Source: Streptomyces sp. SJL17-4
Lineage (GTDB): Bacteria; Actinomycetota; Actinomycetes; Streptomycetales; Streptomycetaceae
DNA: 64,000 bases
Direction: 5' to 3'
Assembly (NCBI RefSeq): GCF_036826855.1
Contig: NZ_CP104578.1
Coordinates: forward strand, 3,906,001-3,970,000
In this document: positions 46,634-55,610 of the stretch, piece by piece
How positions within the stretch are numbered: position 1 is the stretch's first letter
How the letters are laid out: each line of letters opens with the position of its first letter
Translations under genes and position numbers: made by a program
Notes under the pieces: model-generated
What the model was told of the DNA's origin: nothing
The model's database searches: none
The model's input: the letters and a program-made list of their open reading frames with translations, nothing else

Positions 46634-48124
46634 ATGAGCACAGACGACAAGAACCGCGCCATCGCCGCCGCGATCCTCCCCCTCGTCGGCGGCGCCGAGA
46701 ACATCAGCTCCGTGGCCCACTGCATGACCCGCCTCCGGCTGGGTCTGCGCGACCGCTCGCTCGTCCAGGACGAGGCCCTCAAGGCACTGCCCGCCGTGAT
46801 GGGCGTCGTGGAGGACGACACGTACCAGATCGTCCTCGGCCCGGGCACCGTCGCCCGCGTGACCCCGGAGATCGAGGCCCTGGTGTCGGCGGCCCCGCAG
46901 CCGACGCACTCGGCGGAGGACCTCGCGGCGCAGGGCGCGGCCCTGAAGGCGGCACGGAAGGCGAAGAACGCCACCCCGTTCAAGCTCTTCCTCCGCCGGA
47001 TCGCGAACATCTTCGTCCCGCTGATCCCCGCGCTCATCGGCTGCGGCATCATCGCCGGCCTCAACGGACTGCTCGTCAACCTCGGCTGGCTGCCCGGCGT
47101 CACACCGGCGCTCGCGGCGATGGCGAGCGGCTTCATGGCGCTCATCGCGGTCTTCGTCGGCTACAACACGGCGAAGGAGTTCGGCGGTACGGCGATCCTC
47201 GGCGGCGCGGTCGCGGCGATCATCGTCTTCCCGGGCGTCGCCAAGATCGACGCCTTCGGCCAGACGCTCTCCCCCGGCCAGGGCGGTGTGCTCGGCGCGC
47301 TCGGCGCGGCGATCCTCGCGGTGTACGTGGAGAAGTGGTGCCGCCGCTGGGTGCCGGAGTCCCTCGACGTCCTGGTCACCCCGACCCTGACGGTCCTGAT
47401 CTCGGGCCTGGTCACGATCTTCGGTCTGATGTTCGTTGCCGGTGAGATCTCCGCCGCCATCGGCGAGTTCGCCGACTGGCTCCTCGCGAACGCGGGCGCC
47501 GGAGCGGGCTTCCTGCTCGGCGGCCTGTTCCTGCCGCTGGTGATGCTGGGCCTGCACCAGGCCCTCATCCCGATCCACACCACGCTCATCGAGCAGCAGG
47601 GCTACACGGTCCTCCTCCCCATCCTGGCGATGGCGGGCGCGGGCCAGGTCGGCGCGGCGATGGCCGTCTACCTGAAGCTCCCGCGCAACGGCTCGATCCG
47701 CCGCACGATCAAGTCGGCGCTCCCGGCCGGTTTCCTGGGCGTCGGCGAGCCCCTCATCTACGGCGTATCCCTCCCCCTCGGCCGCCCGTTCATCACGGCC
47801 TGCGTCGGTGGAGCTTTCGGCGGCGGCTTCGTCGGGCTGTTCAGCATGCTGGGCGACACGGTCGGCTCGACGGCGATCGGCCCCTCGGGCTGGGCACTGT
47901 TCCCCCTCCTCGACGGAAACAAGGGCCTGGGCGAGACGATCGCGATCTACGCGGGCGGCCTGATCGCCGGCTACCTGGCGGGCTTCGTGGCGACGTACTT
48001 CTGGGGCTTCAGCAGGGAACTCCTGGAGGAGTTCAACGTGGACACGGAGACGGAACCGGCGGAGGTCACGGTGGCGGCGGGCGGCCCGACGCCGGAACGG
48101 GAGCCGGAGCCGGCGAAGGTCTGA
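46634..48124 (+). CDS. PTS EIIBC permease, MurNAc/amino-sugar type
   Basis: 496 residues. The EIIB domain (about 1-85) has the phosphocysteine Cys30 in SSVAHCMTRLRL. The EIIC domain follows with many TM helices (FLRRIANIFVPLIPALIGCGIIAGLNGLL; MLGLHQALIPIHTTLIEQQG; GVGEPLIYGVSLPLGRPF). No EIIA is fused, so a separate Crr-like EIIA must supply phosphate, as for MurP. The context with murQ makes MurNAc the best guess. The C-terminal 35 residues are acidic and Pro-rich. Confidence 0.9.
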   Translation: MSTDDKNRAIAAAILPLVGGAENISSVAHCMTRLRLGLRDRSLVQDEALKALPAVMGVVEDDTYQIVLGPGTVARVTPEIEALVSAAPQPTHSAEDLAAQGAALKAARKAKNATPFKLFLRRIANIFVPLIPALIGCGIIAGLNGLLVNLGWLPGVTPALAAMASGFMALIAVFVGYNTAKEFGGTAILGGAVAAIIVFPGVAKIDAFGQTLSPGQGGVLGALGAAILAVYVEKWCRRWVPESLDVLVTPTLTVLISGLVTIFGLMFVAGEISAAIGEFADWLLANAGAGAGFLLGGLFLPLVMLGLHQALIPIHTTLIEQQGYTVLLPILAMAGAGQVGAAMAVYLKLPRNGSIRRTIKSALPAGFLGVGEPLIYGVSLPLGRPFITACVGGAFGGGFVGLFSMLGDTVGSTAIGPSGWALFPLLDGNKGLGETIAIYAGGLIAGYLAGFVATYFWGFSRELLEEFNVDTETEPAEVTVAAGGPTPEREPEPAKV

Positions 48125-48136
48125 GCACAGACACAC

Positions 48137-48173
48137 GAAGGGCCCGGCCGGACGGAATCCGACCGGGCCCTTC
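48137..48173 (+). terminator. Terminator of the murQ-PTS operon
   Basis: 15-bp arms with one mismatch (GAAGGGCCCGGCCGG at 48137-48151, complement 48159-48173), 7-nt loop, 12 bp after the stop codon. It also serves the convergent hydrolase gene. Confidence 0.85.
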
Positions 48174-48207
48174 CTCACCTGCTCACGGGCTCACGGGCTC
48201 ACGGGGC

Positions 48208-49701
48208 TCACCTGCACAGGACGTCCTCGTCCGGCCGCACACCGTCGACAAGGAACCGGGTCACGGCCAGATCCCCACAGGCGTTCCCGTTCCCGAGGTA
48301 GACCCCGTGCCCGCCACGGTCGACGGAGACGAGCCGGGCACGCTCGCCGAGGGCGCGCCGCATGCCCATCCCCTTGGAGTACGGGGTGGAGGGATCCCGC
48401 AGGTTCTGGATCATCAGGAAGTTGGACGGCCCCCGGTCGGTGATGCGGACGGGCTTCTCGACGGCCCCGCCCTTCCAGTACGCGCAGGGGGTGACGTTCA
48501 CGGGCATGCCGCCGGTCAGGGGGTGCAGGGCCCGGTCGGCGTCGACGGCCCGCTCGAAGGTCCGCACGGACTGCCGGGGCCAGTCGACGTCGTTGCAGAT
48601 GACGCCGACGGTGATGGCGGCGGCGTCGTCGGGCATGGCGCCGGCCAACTCGGGCGGCAGGACGGGCTCGCCCTCCGGATCGAGGGCGGAGGTGACGAGC
48701 CGGGCGAAGCCGGGGAAGGCGGCGTCGGAGTAGAGGGCCTGCTGGAGGGCCTGAAGCAGCATGGTGCCGGTGAGAGCCACGCCGGAAGTGCTGGTGGGGC
48801 GAGGCTCCCGGTCGAGCCGAGCGGCGAGATCGAGCACGAGGGGCCGTACCTCCTGGGGCCGTTGGGCGAGACGGCCCTCACCCCTGTCGGGGTGGGACGC
48901 CCAGGCGGCGAAGTCGGGGAAGCGGTCTTCAACGCCCCGTGACATACCCTCCAGCCATCCGCGGGCGACCCGCTTCGGGTCGGGGTCGTTGCTGCTGTCG
49001 AGGACCCAGCGGTCGGTGCGCCCGGGGAACTTCTCGGCGTACGAGGCGGCGACGTAGGTCCCGTACGAGACGGCCCAGGCGGACAGCTTCCGCTCGCCGA
49101 GGGCCTGCCGCAGCCGGTCGAGATCGCGCACCTGATTGGCGGTGGTCAGCCCGCGCAGCATGGCACCGCCGTTGCGGGCGCAGGCCTCGGCGGTCCGCTT
49201 CGACCGAGCGACGTTGTCATCGATCGTCCCGTCGGCACCGGGCCAGGACCGCAGGGTGACCATCCACCGATCGGCCTCGGCGAGCCCGCACCGCGCCTTG
49301 TCGGACCCACCGACCCCGCGGGGGTCGAAGGCCACGAGGTCATAGGCCCCACCCATCTCCCGGGCGAGCGCGGCCCCCTTCTGCGCGAGCCGCTGGACGC
49401 CGGAGCTACCGGGCCCGCCGGGAATCACCATGAGGGTGCCGCGCCGGACGTCGGGGTGGGTACTGGCGATCCGGGACACGGCAAGTTGAACCTGCTCCCC
49501 GTCGGGATCGGCGTAATCGAGGGGTACGGAGAGCTTGGCGCACTGCTGCCCGGGCAGCGGCTTCACGGCGGGGTCGCACACTCCCCAGTCGAGCCCGGCG
49601 GCGGAGGCGGGAGCGACGCCGCCACCGGCGAGACCGAGCCCGGCGACGATGGCGACGGAGAGGCCGAGGAGGGAAGCGTTGCGTGCGAGGTTCGCTGTCA
49701 T
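48208..49701 (-). CDS. Secreted alpha/beta hydrolase (TAP-like tripeptidyl aminopeptidase family)
   Basis: 497 residues with a Sec signal (NLARNASLLGLSVAIVAGLGLAGGGVAPASAA, cleavage after ASA). The oxyanion strand is LMVIPGGPGSSG, the nucleophile elbow AVSYGTYVAASYA (Ser), and the C-terminal TAP cap ends SVDRGGHGVYLGNGNAC, with the catalytic His. Six or more cysteines suit an extracellular enzyme. Relatives in Streptomyces remove N-terminal tri- or dipeptides from secreted proteins. The ATG at 49701 is chosen over one 12 codons upstream because it starts at the basic n-region. Confidence 0.9.
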   Translation of the reverse strand: MTANLARNASLLGLSVAIVAGLGLAGGGVAPASAAGLDWGVCDPAVKPLPGQQCAKLSVPLDYADPDGEQVQLAVSRIASTHPDVRRGTLMVIPGGPGSSGVQRLAQKGAALAREMGGAYDLVAFDPRGVGGSDKARCGLAEADRWMVTLRSWPGADGTIDDNVARSKRTAEACARNGGAMLRGLTTANQVRDLDRLRQALGERKLSAWAVSYGTYVAASYAEKFPGRTDRWVLDSSNDPDPKRVARGWLEGMSRGVEDRFPDFAAWASHPDRGEGRLAQRPQEVRPLVLDLAARLDREPRPTSTSGVALTGTMLLQALQQALYSDAAFPGFARLVTSALDPEGEPVLPPELAGAMPDDAAAITVGVICNDVDWPRQSVRTFERAVDADRALHPLTGGMPVNVTPCAYWKGGAVEKPVRITDRGPSNFLMIQNLRDPSTPYSKGMGMRRALGERARLVSVDRGGHGVYLGNGNACGDLAVTRFLVDGVRPDEDVLCR

Positions 49702-49817
49702 GCCCACAGCTTCGCGAAACCGGGCCACGGGTCCCATCCGGCAGGCAGGCGCCCCAGGGGTAGGGCCAACCCCCGGAGGGCGGAGGGGTGTTCGGGCCCG
49801 GGGGGGGAGGGGTCCTT

Positions 49818-50753
49818 GGGGTGGGCCGACTTCCTTGGTGCGGGTGGGACCGCCCTCTTTCCGAGAGTCGCTCCTTCCGGCGGCGCGTCAAGGGCGCTCC
49901 CTGCGGTCGCGTCGCTGCGCGATGGCCTTCGGCCACCCTTGACCCACCACCTCCAGGAGCGAAAACACTCTCGGAGGGCGGTCCAGGGGACGGGGTCACG
50001 CGTACGGCCCGGGCAGCGGCCGGGGCGGGAGGGCGTGTGCCGGCCGGTGGGTGGGGGCTTGGTTCGCGGCCGAGGGGGATGGGCTTCCGTCGGCCGGTTC
50101 GGGTGCGCGGTTGTTGAATGGGGCGGCGGGGCGACGCTTAGCGTCGGAATGCCGATCGGAGCGGGGCTTCAGGCCCCGCTGGTCACTCCCGGCGGGTGGG
50201 GGCGTGAGTAACTCTGCACTTCTCGAAGTAACAGGCCCCAGATTAAGCCTCATTGGGGGTGAATCGCCCTTATCGGGCGATGAAAGTGCAAGAAACTCTC
50301 ACCGCCACCGCCGAACCACCCACTCACACAGACCAGCGGGGCCTGAAGCCCAGCTAACCGACATCCGCAATCCGCTGAGCCCAGCCCGACCGCCCCATTC
50401 AACAACCGCGCACCCCCAACCCACCGGACTTCACCCACCGGCCCGAGCAACGAACCAAGCCCCCACCCACCCAGGCACACAGCCAACACACGCCCCACCG
50501 ATGCCCGGCCTCGCACCCCACCCACAAGCCCCACGCCGCCCACGACGCGCAACCACCCCCCAGCAGTCCGCGTAGGCCCCGGCCCTCGGCCGCCCTCCGA
50601 GTGTGAAAAGGCGGCCTCCGCCGCCGGGTCAAGGGTGGGCGCAGCCCATCGCGCAGCGACGCGACCGAAGGGAGCGCCCTTGACGCGGTGGTGGAGGCCG
50701 CCACACTCGGAAAGAGGGCGGCCGCACCCGCACCCTCACAGTCGGCCCACCCC
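49818..50753. repeat. ~0.94-kb imperfect long inverted repeat
   Basis: The left arm (about 49818-50260) reads again, in opposite sense, in the right arm (about 50285-50753). Matching blocks include GGGGTGGGCCGAC at both outer ends, CCGCCCTCTTTCCGAG, GTCAAGGGCGCTCCCT, GGTCGCGTCGCTGCGCGAT, GTGGGTGGGGGCTTGGTTCG, GTGCGCGGTTGTTGAATGGG and GGGCTTCAGGCCCCGCTGGTC, in the same order. The centre is a small hairpin ATCGCCC-TTATC-GGGCGAT (50263-50281). Divergence is moderate and there is no transposase. No believable gene lies in 49702-50805. It may be a MITE-like element, two dispersed repeats in head-to-head array, or a large RNA hairpin. Confidence 0.85.
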
Positions 50754-50805
50754 CTGAGCCTTATCGGGGTGACGGCGCCCCCGCCCCCGGGAGATCATCC
50801 CCCTC

Positions 50806-51753
50806 ATGACCACTACCCCCACCACCACTACCCCCACCACCGCCTCCGCCGCCGGCACCTGGACCCTCGGGGACCTCACCGTCAACCGCATCGGCTTCGG
50901 TGCCATGCGGCTGCCCCAGCGCGGCGAGGCTCTCGTCGAGACCGCCGTCCCGCGCGATCGCGGCGAGGCCATCGCCGTACTGCGCAAGGCCGTTGACCTC
51001 GGCGTGAACCACATCGACACCGCCGCCTTCTACTTCTCGCCGCTCCGCTCCGCCAACGAGCTGATCAACAGCGCCTTCGGCGGGTCCTACCCCGACGACC
51101 TCGTCATCGCCACCAAGGTCGGCCCCTGCCGTGACACCTCCGGCGCCTGGGCCACGCACGCGCGCACCCCCGCCGCCCTGCGCGGCCAGGTCGAGGAGAA
51201 CCTGCGCCAGCTCGGTCGCGACCACCTCGACGTCGTCAACCTCCGTGTCGTCGGCAGCGATTCGATCGCCGAGCGCTTCGGCGCCCTCGCCGAGCTCCGT
51301 GACGCCGGACTCATCCGCCATCTCGGCGTCTCCAACATCACCCCCGAGCAGCTCACCGAGGCGCAGGCCATCGCCCCCGTCGTCTGCGTGCAGAACATGT
51401 ACGGAATCGGGGTCCGCCCCGAGTACGAGGACTTCGTGCGTCTCTGCGGCGAGCAGGGCATCGCCTTCGTGCCGTTCTACGCGATCGCCGCCGCCGGCCG
51501 TCAGGGCGGAGTCACCACCCCGGAGAGCCCCGAGGTCCTCGCCGTCGCCGAGGCCCACGGCGCGAGCCCCGCCCAGATCCGGATCGCCTGGACCCTTCAC
51601 CAGGGCCCCCACCTCCTCGCCATCCCCGGCACCGGCGACCCCGACCACCTCGCCGCCAACGTCGCCGCCGGCGCGCTCCGGCTCACCGACGAGGACCTGG
51701 CCCTCCTCGACCGACCGCACCGCACGCCCGCCGACGACGACGACGCTTCCTAG
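50806..51753 (+). CDS. Aldo/keto reductase family oxidoreductase
   Basis: 315 residues, a TIM-barrel reductase. Seen are NRIGFGAMRLP, VNHIDTAAFYF (catalytic Asp and Tyr), LVIATKVGP (catalytic Lys) and RHLGVSNITPEQL, then GIAFVPFYAIAAAG and LLAIPGTGDPDHLAANV for NADPH binding. The usual catalytic His strand (x-x-L-H) reads VVNLRVVG here, a variant common in one AKR subfamily. The N-terminal 15 residues are a Thr/Pro-rich tail. Substrate unknown. Confidence 0.88.
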   Translation: MTTTPTTTTPTTASAAGTWTLGDLTVNRIGFGAMRLPQRGEALVETAVPRDRGEAIAVLRKAVDLGVNHIDTAAFYFSPLRSANELINSAFGGSYPDDLVIATKVGPCRDTSGAWATHARTPAALRGQVEENLRQLGRDHLDVVNLRVVGSDSIAERFGALAELRDAGLIRHLGVSNITPEQLTEAQAIAPVVCVQNMYGIGVRPEYEDFVRLCGEQGIAFVPFYAIAAAGRQGGVTTPESPEVLAVAEAHGASPAQIRIAWTLHQGPHLLAIPGTGDPDHLAANVAAGALRLTDEDLALLDRPHRTPADDDDAS

Positions 51754-51793
51754 CCCCGCCGGCTCCCCGGGCGCCCTCATAGACTCCACCGTC

Positions 51794-52543
51794 ATGACGC
51801 ACACGCCGAGCCCCGCCGCCCGCTCCGCCCTGGCCGCCGCCCTCGCCGCCGACCTCGCCCCCACCGGCATCCTCCGCGCCTCCGTCAACCTCGGGAACCC
51901 GGTGCTCGCGCAGGGCACCCCCGAGGCGCCGTCCGGGATCACCGTCGATCTGGCGCGGGAGATCGGGGCGCGGCTCGGGCTTCCCGTCGAGCTGCTCTGC
52001 TTCGACGCGGCTCGGAAGTCCTTCGAGGCGATGGCCGACGGCCGGGCCGACCTCTGTTTCCTCGCCGTGGATCCGGCGCGGGAGACGGAGGTCGCCTTCA
52101 CCGCCCCGTACGTCGTCATCGAGGGCGTGTACGCCGTCCCCCGCGACTCCGGCCTCACCGCCGTCGAGGACGTCGACGCGCCCGGCATCCGGATCGGCGT
52201 CAAGCAGGGCTCCGCGTACGACCTGTTCCTCTCCCGGACCCTCGCGCACGCGTCGGTCGTCCGAGGGGCGGAGGGCGTCGACACGTTCCGGGAGGGGGGC
52301 CTGGAGGTGGGCGCAGGCATCCGGCAGCCGATGACCTCGTACGTCGCGGCGAACCCCGAAGTCCGCTTGATCGAGGGCCGGTTCATGGAGATCCGGCAGG
52401 CGGTCGGGACGACGGTCGACCGCGCCCCGGAGACCGTCGCCTTCCTCCGCTCCACCGTCGAGGAGCTGAAGGCGAACGGCTTCGTCGCGGACTCGCTCCG
52501 CCGCGCCGGGCAGGACGCGGGGCTGCTCGCCCCGCCCGCCTGA
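51794..52543 (+). CDS. Family 3 solute-binding-like protein without signal peptide
   Basis: 249 residues of the periplasmic amino-acid-binding fold: LRASVNLGNPVLAQ, GITVDLAREIGARLGLPVELL, ADLCFLAVDPARETEVAFTAPYVVIEG and IRIGVKQGSAYDLFLSRTL. There is no signal peptide or lipobox, and no ABC permease gene is near. It may be a cytosolic ligand-binding protein or use an unusual export route. It starts 40 bp after the aldo/keto reductase, possibly cotranscribed. Confidence 0.82.
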   Translation: MTHTPSPAARSALAAALAADLAPTGILRASVNLGNPVLAQGTPEAPSGITVDLAREIGARLGLPVELLCFDAARKSFEAMADGRADLCFLAVDPARETEVAFTAPYVVIEGVYAVPRDSGLTAVEDVDAPGIRIGVKQGSAYDLFLSRTLAHASVVRGAEGVDTFREGGLEVGAGIRQPMTSYVAANPEVRLIEGRFMEIRQAVGTTVDRAPETVAFLRSTVEELKANGFVADSLRRAGQDAGLLAPPA

Positions 52544-52570
52544 CCCTGACAGCACCGGGGGACAGGACGC

Positions 52571-53851
52571 TCAGCCGCCCGTCACGTCCGCCGGCGTCAG
52601 CGGCTTCCCCGGGATCAGGATCCGGTCCCCGGGTCCGTACGGGATCAGCTCGTCCCACCACCTCGCCGCCGGGTCGAAACGGGCGTACGCCACCGTGCCG
52701 GCCGGGGCGGGATCGCGGGCCCTGAGCGCGCGGAGGGCGAAGGCGGGACCGTCCTGGAGCCGGACGATCCCGTCGACGGCCAGCGGGCCGCGCTCCGTGC
52801 GCATCACCGGCCCGCCGACGGCGGGCGCGCGCCCCTGGACCTGCCGCCGTACGGCCTCGGCGTGGACGTCCAGGACCGTGGCCAGCGGCAGACCGAAGCA
52901 GCGCCGCGCGCCCGCGCCGCGCTCGACGAGCATGCGGTACGGGACGAGGCCGAGCCCGGTCTGCTCCCGCCACATGCGCGCCCAGGTCCCGGCGTCGTCG
53001 TTGACGTGCCGGAGGACGGCGGCCTGGGTACGTACCACCGCTCCCGTCGCGAGGAGGCGGCCGACGGCCCGGCGGGCCGGTTCCGGGTGGAGCTCCCGGG
53101 GGTGGGAGACGTGGAGCAGCAGGGTGAGGTGGCGGCCGGAGGCGACGACGCGTTCGAGGAGGCGGAGGAGGTCGTCGGCGTCGGGGGCGTCGAGGAAGCG
53201 CTGCGGGGAGAAGGACACGGCCTTGCTGCGGATGCGGACCGTCCGTATGCGCGGCCGGTCGAGGAGCGCGGTGACGTACGGATCGAGCAGCTCGGCCCGC
53301 ATGAGCAGGGGGTCCTCGCCGCCGAGGACGACGTCGGTGATCTCCGGGTGCCCGGCGAGGTGGGCGGAGAGCGCCCCGGGCCCACCAAGCGCCCGCTCGC
53401 GCGCGGGGTCGCCGGTGTAGCGGGGCCAGCGGAAGCAGGATGCACAGTGGGTGGGGCAGGTCCGGCCCCGGCGGGGGTCCTGGTCGGGGAGGACGAGCAG
53501 CGTCTCCGGGTACGGGTGGCGGAGTTCCCCGCAGTCCCGGCCGCCCGGGTGGGGGTCGAGCCGTTCGCGCAGGCCGTCGACGACGAGCCGTAGTCGGTCC
53601 CGGTCGCCGTTCCGCAGCGTCTGCTCGACGGCGGCGAAGTCCGCGGGGGCGAGCAGGTCGCGGTGGGGCACGAGGAGCCGGTAGAGGGGGTCGTCGGGGG
53701 CGCGCGACCAGTCGATGAGTTCGTCGGCGGCGTGGGAGCCGACCCTGAGCGGCAGCACGCGGCCGACGACGTCGGCGTCGTGGGCGAGGGCGGGCTGCCC
53801 GGTGCGGTCGGCGATGAGTGCGGCAAGGCGGTGACCTGTGTAGACGGTCAC
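52571..53851 (-). CDS. KamA-like radical SAM protein
   Basis: 426 residues. The [4Fe-4S]-SAM motif CPTHCASC is at residues 132, 136 and 139 (CxxxCxxC). The lysine-2,3-aminomutase-like barrel follows: DVVLGGEDPLLMRAELLDPYVTALLDRPRIRTVRIRSKAVSFSPQRF and HLTLLLHVSHPRELHPE. The GGGGK segment that carries the PLP lysine of true aminomutases is not seen; the corresponding region reads DVHAEAVRRQVQGRAPAVGGPVM. It is therefore unlikely to be an ordinary PLP aminomutase. A GTG start is at 53851. No partner gene is evident. Confidence 0.83.
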   Translation of the reverse strand: MTVYTGHRLAALIADRTGQPALAHDADVVGRVLPLRVGSHAADELIDWSRAPDDPLYRLLVPHRDLLAPADFAAVEQTLRNGDRDRLRLVVDGLRERLDPHPGGRDCGELRHPYPETLLVLPDQDPRRGRTCPTHCASCFRWPRYTGDPARERALGGPGALSAHLAGHPEITDVVLGGEDPLLMRAELLDPYVTALLDRPRIRTVRIRSKAVSFSPQRFLDAPDADDLLRLLERVVASGRHLTLLLHVSHPRELHPEPARRAVGRLLATGAVVRTQAAVLRHVNDDAGTWARMWREQTGLGLVPYRMLVERGAGARRCFGLPLATVLDVHAEAVRRQVQGRAPAVGGPVMRTERGPLAVDGIVRLQDGPAFALRALRARDPAPAGTVAYARFDPAARWWDELIPYGPGDRILIPGKPLTPADVTGG

Positions 53852-54445
53852 CCGTTCCCCACCACCAGGACGTCGGTCGTCTGCACGGTCGTTGCCTCCC
53901 CGAAGACCTCACCGAAGGCCTCCTCGAAGGCCTCACCGATGGCTGGTGCGGCGCACCCCGGACGATGATGGGGAGCGGGGCCCCGGCCCGCCAATGGCCC
54001 TAGCGGTGGCCCGTCTTGGGGACAACTGAGGAGTCCGGCCAATCATGCGCGGCGCGTACCGGACAGTGCCGTGTGACACGAACGTCCGGTACGGGCCGTT
54101 ACGACCGGGTTCACACCCGAGGGCTTTCGGCCCGGCGTACGCCCGGGGCAACTGCCAGATTGGCGCCTTTCCTCCCCACCGACAACTGCGGCTCAAGCCG
54201 TAGGCGCCACCGCGTGGGAGCGCTTCGGAAATCGGCCGAGGAAGTGCCCTCGGCGGCGGCCGGGAGGCCGCCTTCCCGGCCCTGAAAGCCCTCTTCCGGA
54301 GGCCCGGCCGCCCCGCGCCACCCCCAGCTCCAACACCGCCCCAAGGGGCCGTCATTGCGCCACACAACCCCTCCCCGCATAGGCTCTGACCTGGCCTTTC
54401 ACCCCAACTCCCCCTAGCCTTGAGGGACTCGGAGGGGAGATCCAC
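53852..54445. other. 594-bp intergenic region with a nested dyad
   Basis: No frame here has convincing coding character. It contains GTACCGGAC (54056-54064) paired with GTCCGGTAC (54084-54092), and inside the loop CGTGT-G-ACACG (54070-54080), a nested palindrome of 37 bp that could be an operator or RNA hairpin. The rest, to the methyltransferase start, shows nothing I can name. Confidence 0.5.
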
Positions 54446-55195
54446 ATGGGTCTGAACGACCGCAACATCCGCACCGTCGACGACGTCCTGAACCTGCTCG
54501 ACGGGCTCTTCGCGCCCGATGCCGACCGGTGGTCCGGTGGCGGGGCCGACTGGTGGGACGGGTTCTACGCCGACCGGGACAAGCCCGTGCCGTTCTTCGT
54601 CGCCAAGCCCGACGAGAACCTCGTCTCGTACGTCGAGCGGGGGCTGCTCCCGGCCGGGGGCGGGCGGGCCCTCGACCTCGGCTGCGGGCCCGGACGGAAC
54701 AGCCTGTACCTCGCGTCGCTCGGCTACGAGGTGGACGCCGTCGACCTCTCCGCCACCGCGATCCGCTGGGCCGGGGAACGGGCCCGCGAGACCGGGGCCA
54801 CCGGAATCCGATTCGTGTGCGGCGACGCCTTCGCACCCGGGACCGTCCTCGACGGGCCGTACGACCTCGTCTACGACTCCGGCTGCTTCCACCACCTGCC
54901 GCCGCACCGCCGCATCAGCTACCTCGCGCTCCTGGACCGCGTCCTCGCGCCCGGCGGGCACTTCGCACTCACCGCGTTCGCCGCCGGGGAGGGCGGCATG
55001 GGCTCCGAACTGCCCGACGCCGACTTCTACCGGAAGGGCAGGCTGGACGGCGGACTCGCCTATACGGACGCCTCGTTGTGCGGCATCTTCGCCGACCTGA
55101 CCGACGTCGAGGTCCGTCGCATGCGCGACGAGCCGGCCGACGCCCCCACCTTCGGCGAAGCCTTCCTCTGGACGGCACTCTTCCGACGCCCGTAA
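54446..55195 (+). CDS. Class I SAM-dependent methyltransferase
   Basis: 249 residues. Motif I is ALDLGCGPGRNSLYLASLG, with acidic VDAVDLSATAI after it and YDLVYDSGCFHHLPPHRR as motif II/IV. The N-terminal WWDGFYADRDKPVPFFVAKPDENLVSYVERG resembles the tellurite/thiol methyltransferase-like TehB group. The acceptor is unknown. An AGGGGAG site precedes the ATG. It is isolated from the SAM-cycle cluster by 33 kb. Confidence 0.86.
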   Translation: MGLNDRNIRTVDDVLNLLDGLFAPDADRWSGGGADWWDGFYADRDKPVPFFVAKPDENLVSYVERGLLPAGGGRALDLGCGPGRNSLYLASLGYEVDAVDLSATAIRWAGERARETGATGIRFVCGDAFAPGTVLDGPYDLVYDSGCFHHLPPHRRISYLALLDRVLAPGGHFALTAFAAGEGGMGSELPDADFYRKGRLDGGLAYTDASLCGIFADLTDVEVRRMRDEPADAPTFGEAFLWTALFRRP

Positions 55196-55268
55196 TCCGA
55201 TGGGGGGCCGGGGCCCCGGCGACCGTAATTCGGTGGGGGTCGGGACCCCGGCCCCCTACCCTCGCCCC

Positions 55269-55595
55269 ATGGGCCACGCCAAGACCTCGTACGTCTGCCT
55301 GCCGTGCCGCGCCTCGTACAAGCAGCCGTACGACACCTCGCGCGAGCGGCGGTGTCCGCGCTGTGCGCGCGCCCTCATCCACGTCGGGTCCGCCTTCGCG
55401 CCGCCCCGCCGCCGGGACGTCTCGGGCTGGCGGGCACTGTCGGTCGTCCTCCATGCCGGAATCCGGTTCCACAAGAACTGCTGCTTCGGCGGGCCCGGTT
55501 ACCGCCCCCGCACCCTCTCCGAGGTCAAGGCCGGCCTGGTCCGCGCCCGCCGCACCGGTGAGCCGATCGCGCAGGCGCTCACCCGCTGCGGATAG
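55269..55595 (+). CDS. Small zinc-ribbon protein
   Basis: 108 residues. The two CxxC knuckles Cys10/Cys13 and Cys29/Cys32 (YVCLPCRAS, RRCPRCARAL) form a zinc ribbon, followed by a basic helical tail. Relatives in Streptomyces often carry the misleading name deoxyxylulose-5-phosphate synthase, which nothing in this sequence supports. Function unknown. It starts 73 bp after the methyltransferase. Confidence 0.78.
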   Translation: MGHAKTSYVCLPCRASYKQPYDTSRERRCPRCARALIHVGSAFAPPRRRDVSGWRALSVVLHAGIRFHKNCCFGGPGYRPRTLSEVKAGLVRARRTGEPIAQALTRCG

Positions 55596-55610
55596 GGCCG
55601 GACAAGGCCC

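Noticed and set aside
49456..50575. Several 100-250 codon frames in the 49.7-50.8 kb gap
   Set aside because: All lie within the inverted repeat, appear on both arms in mirrored form, and lack coding composition.
54016..54285. Plus-strand 89-codon frame in the gap at 53.9-54.4 kb
   Set aside because: No ribosome site, Arg/Thr/Pro-rich composition, and it crosses the nested palindrome.
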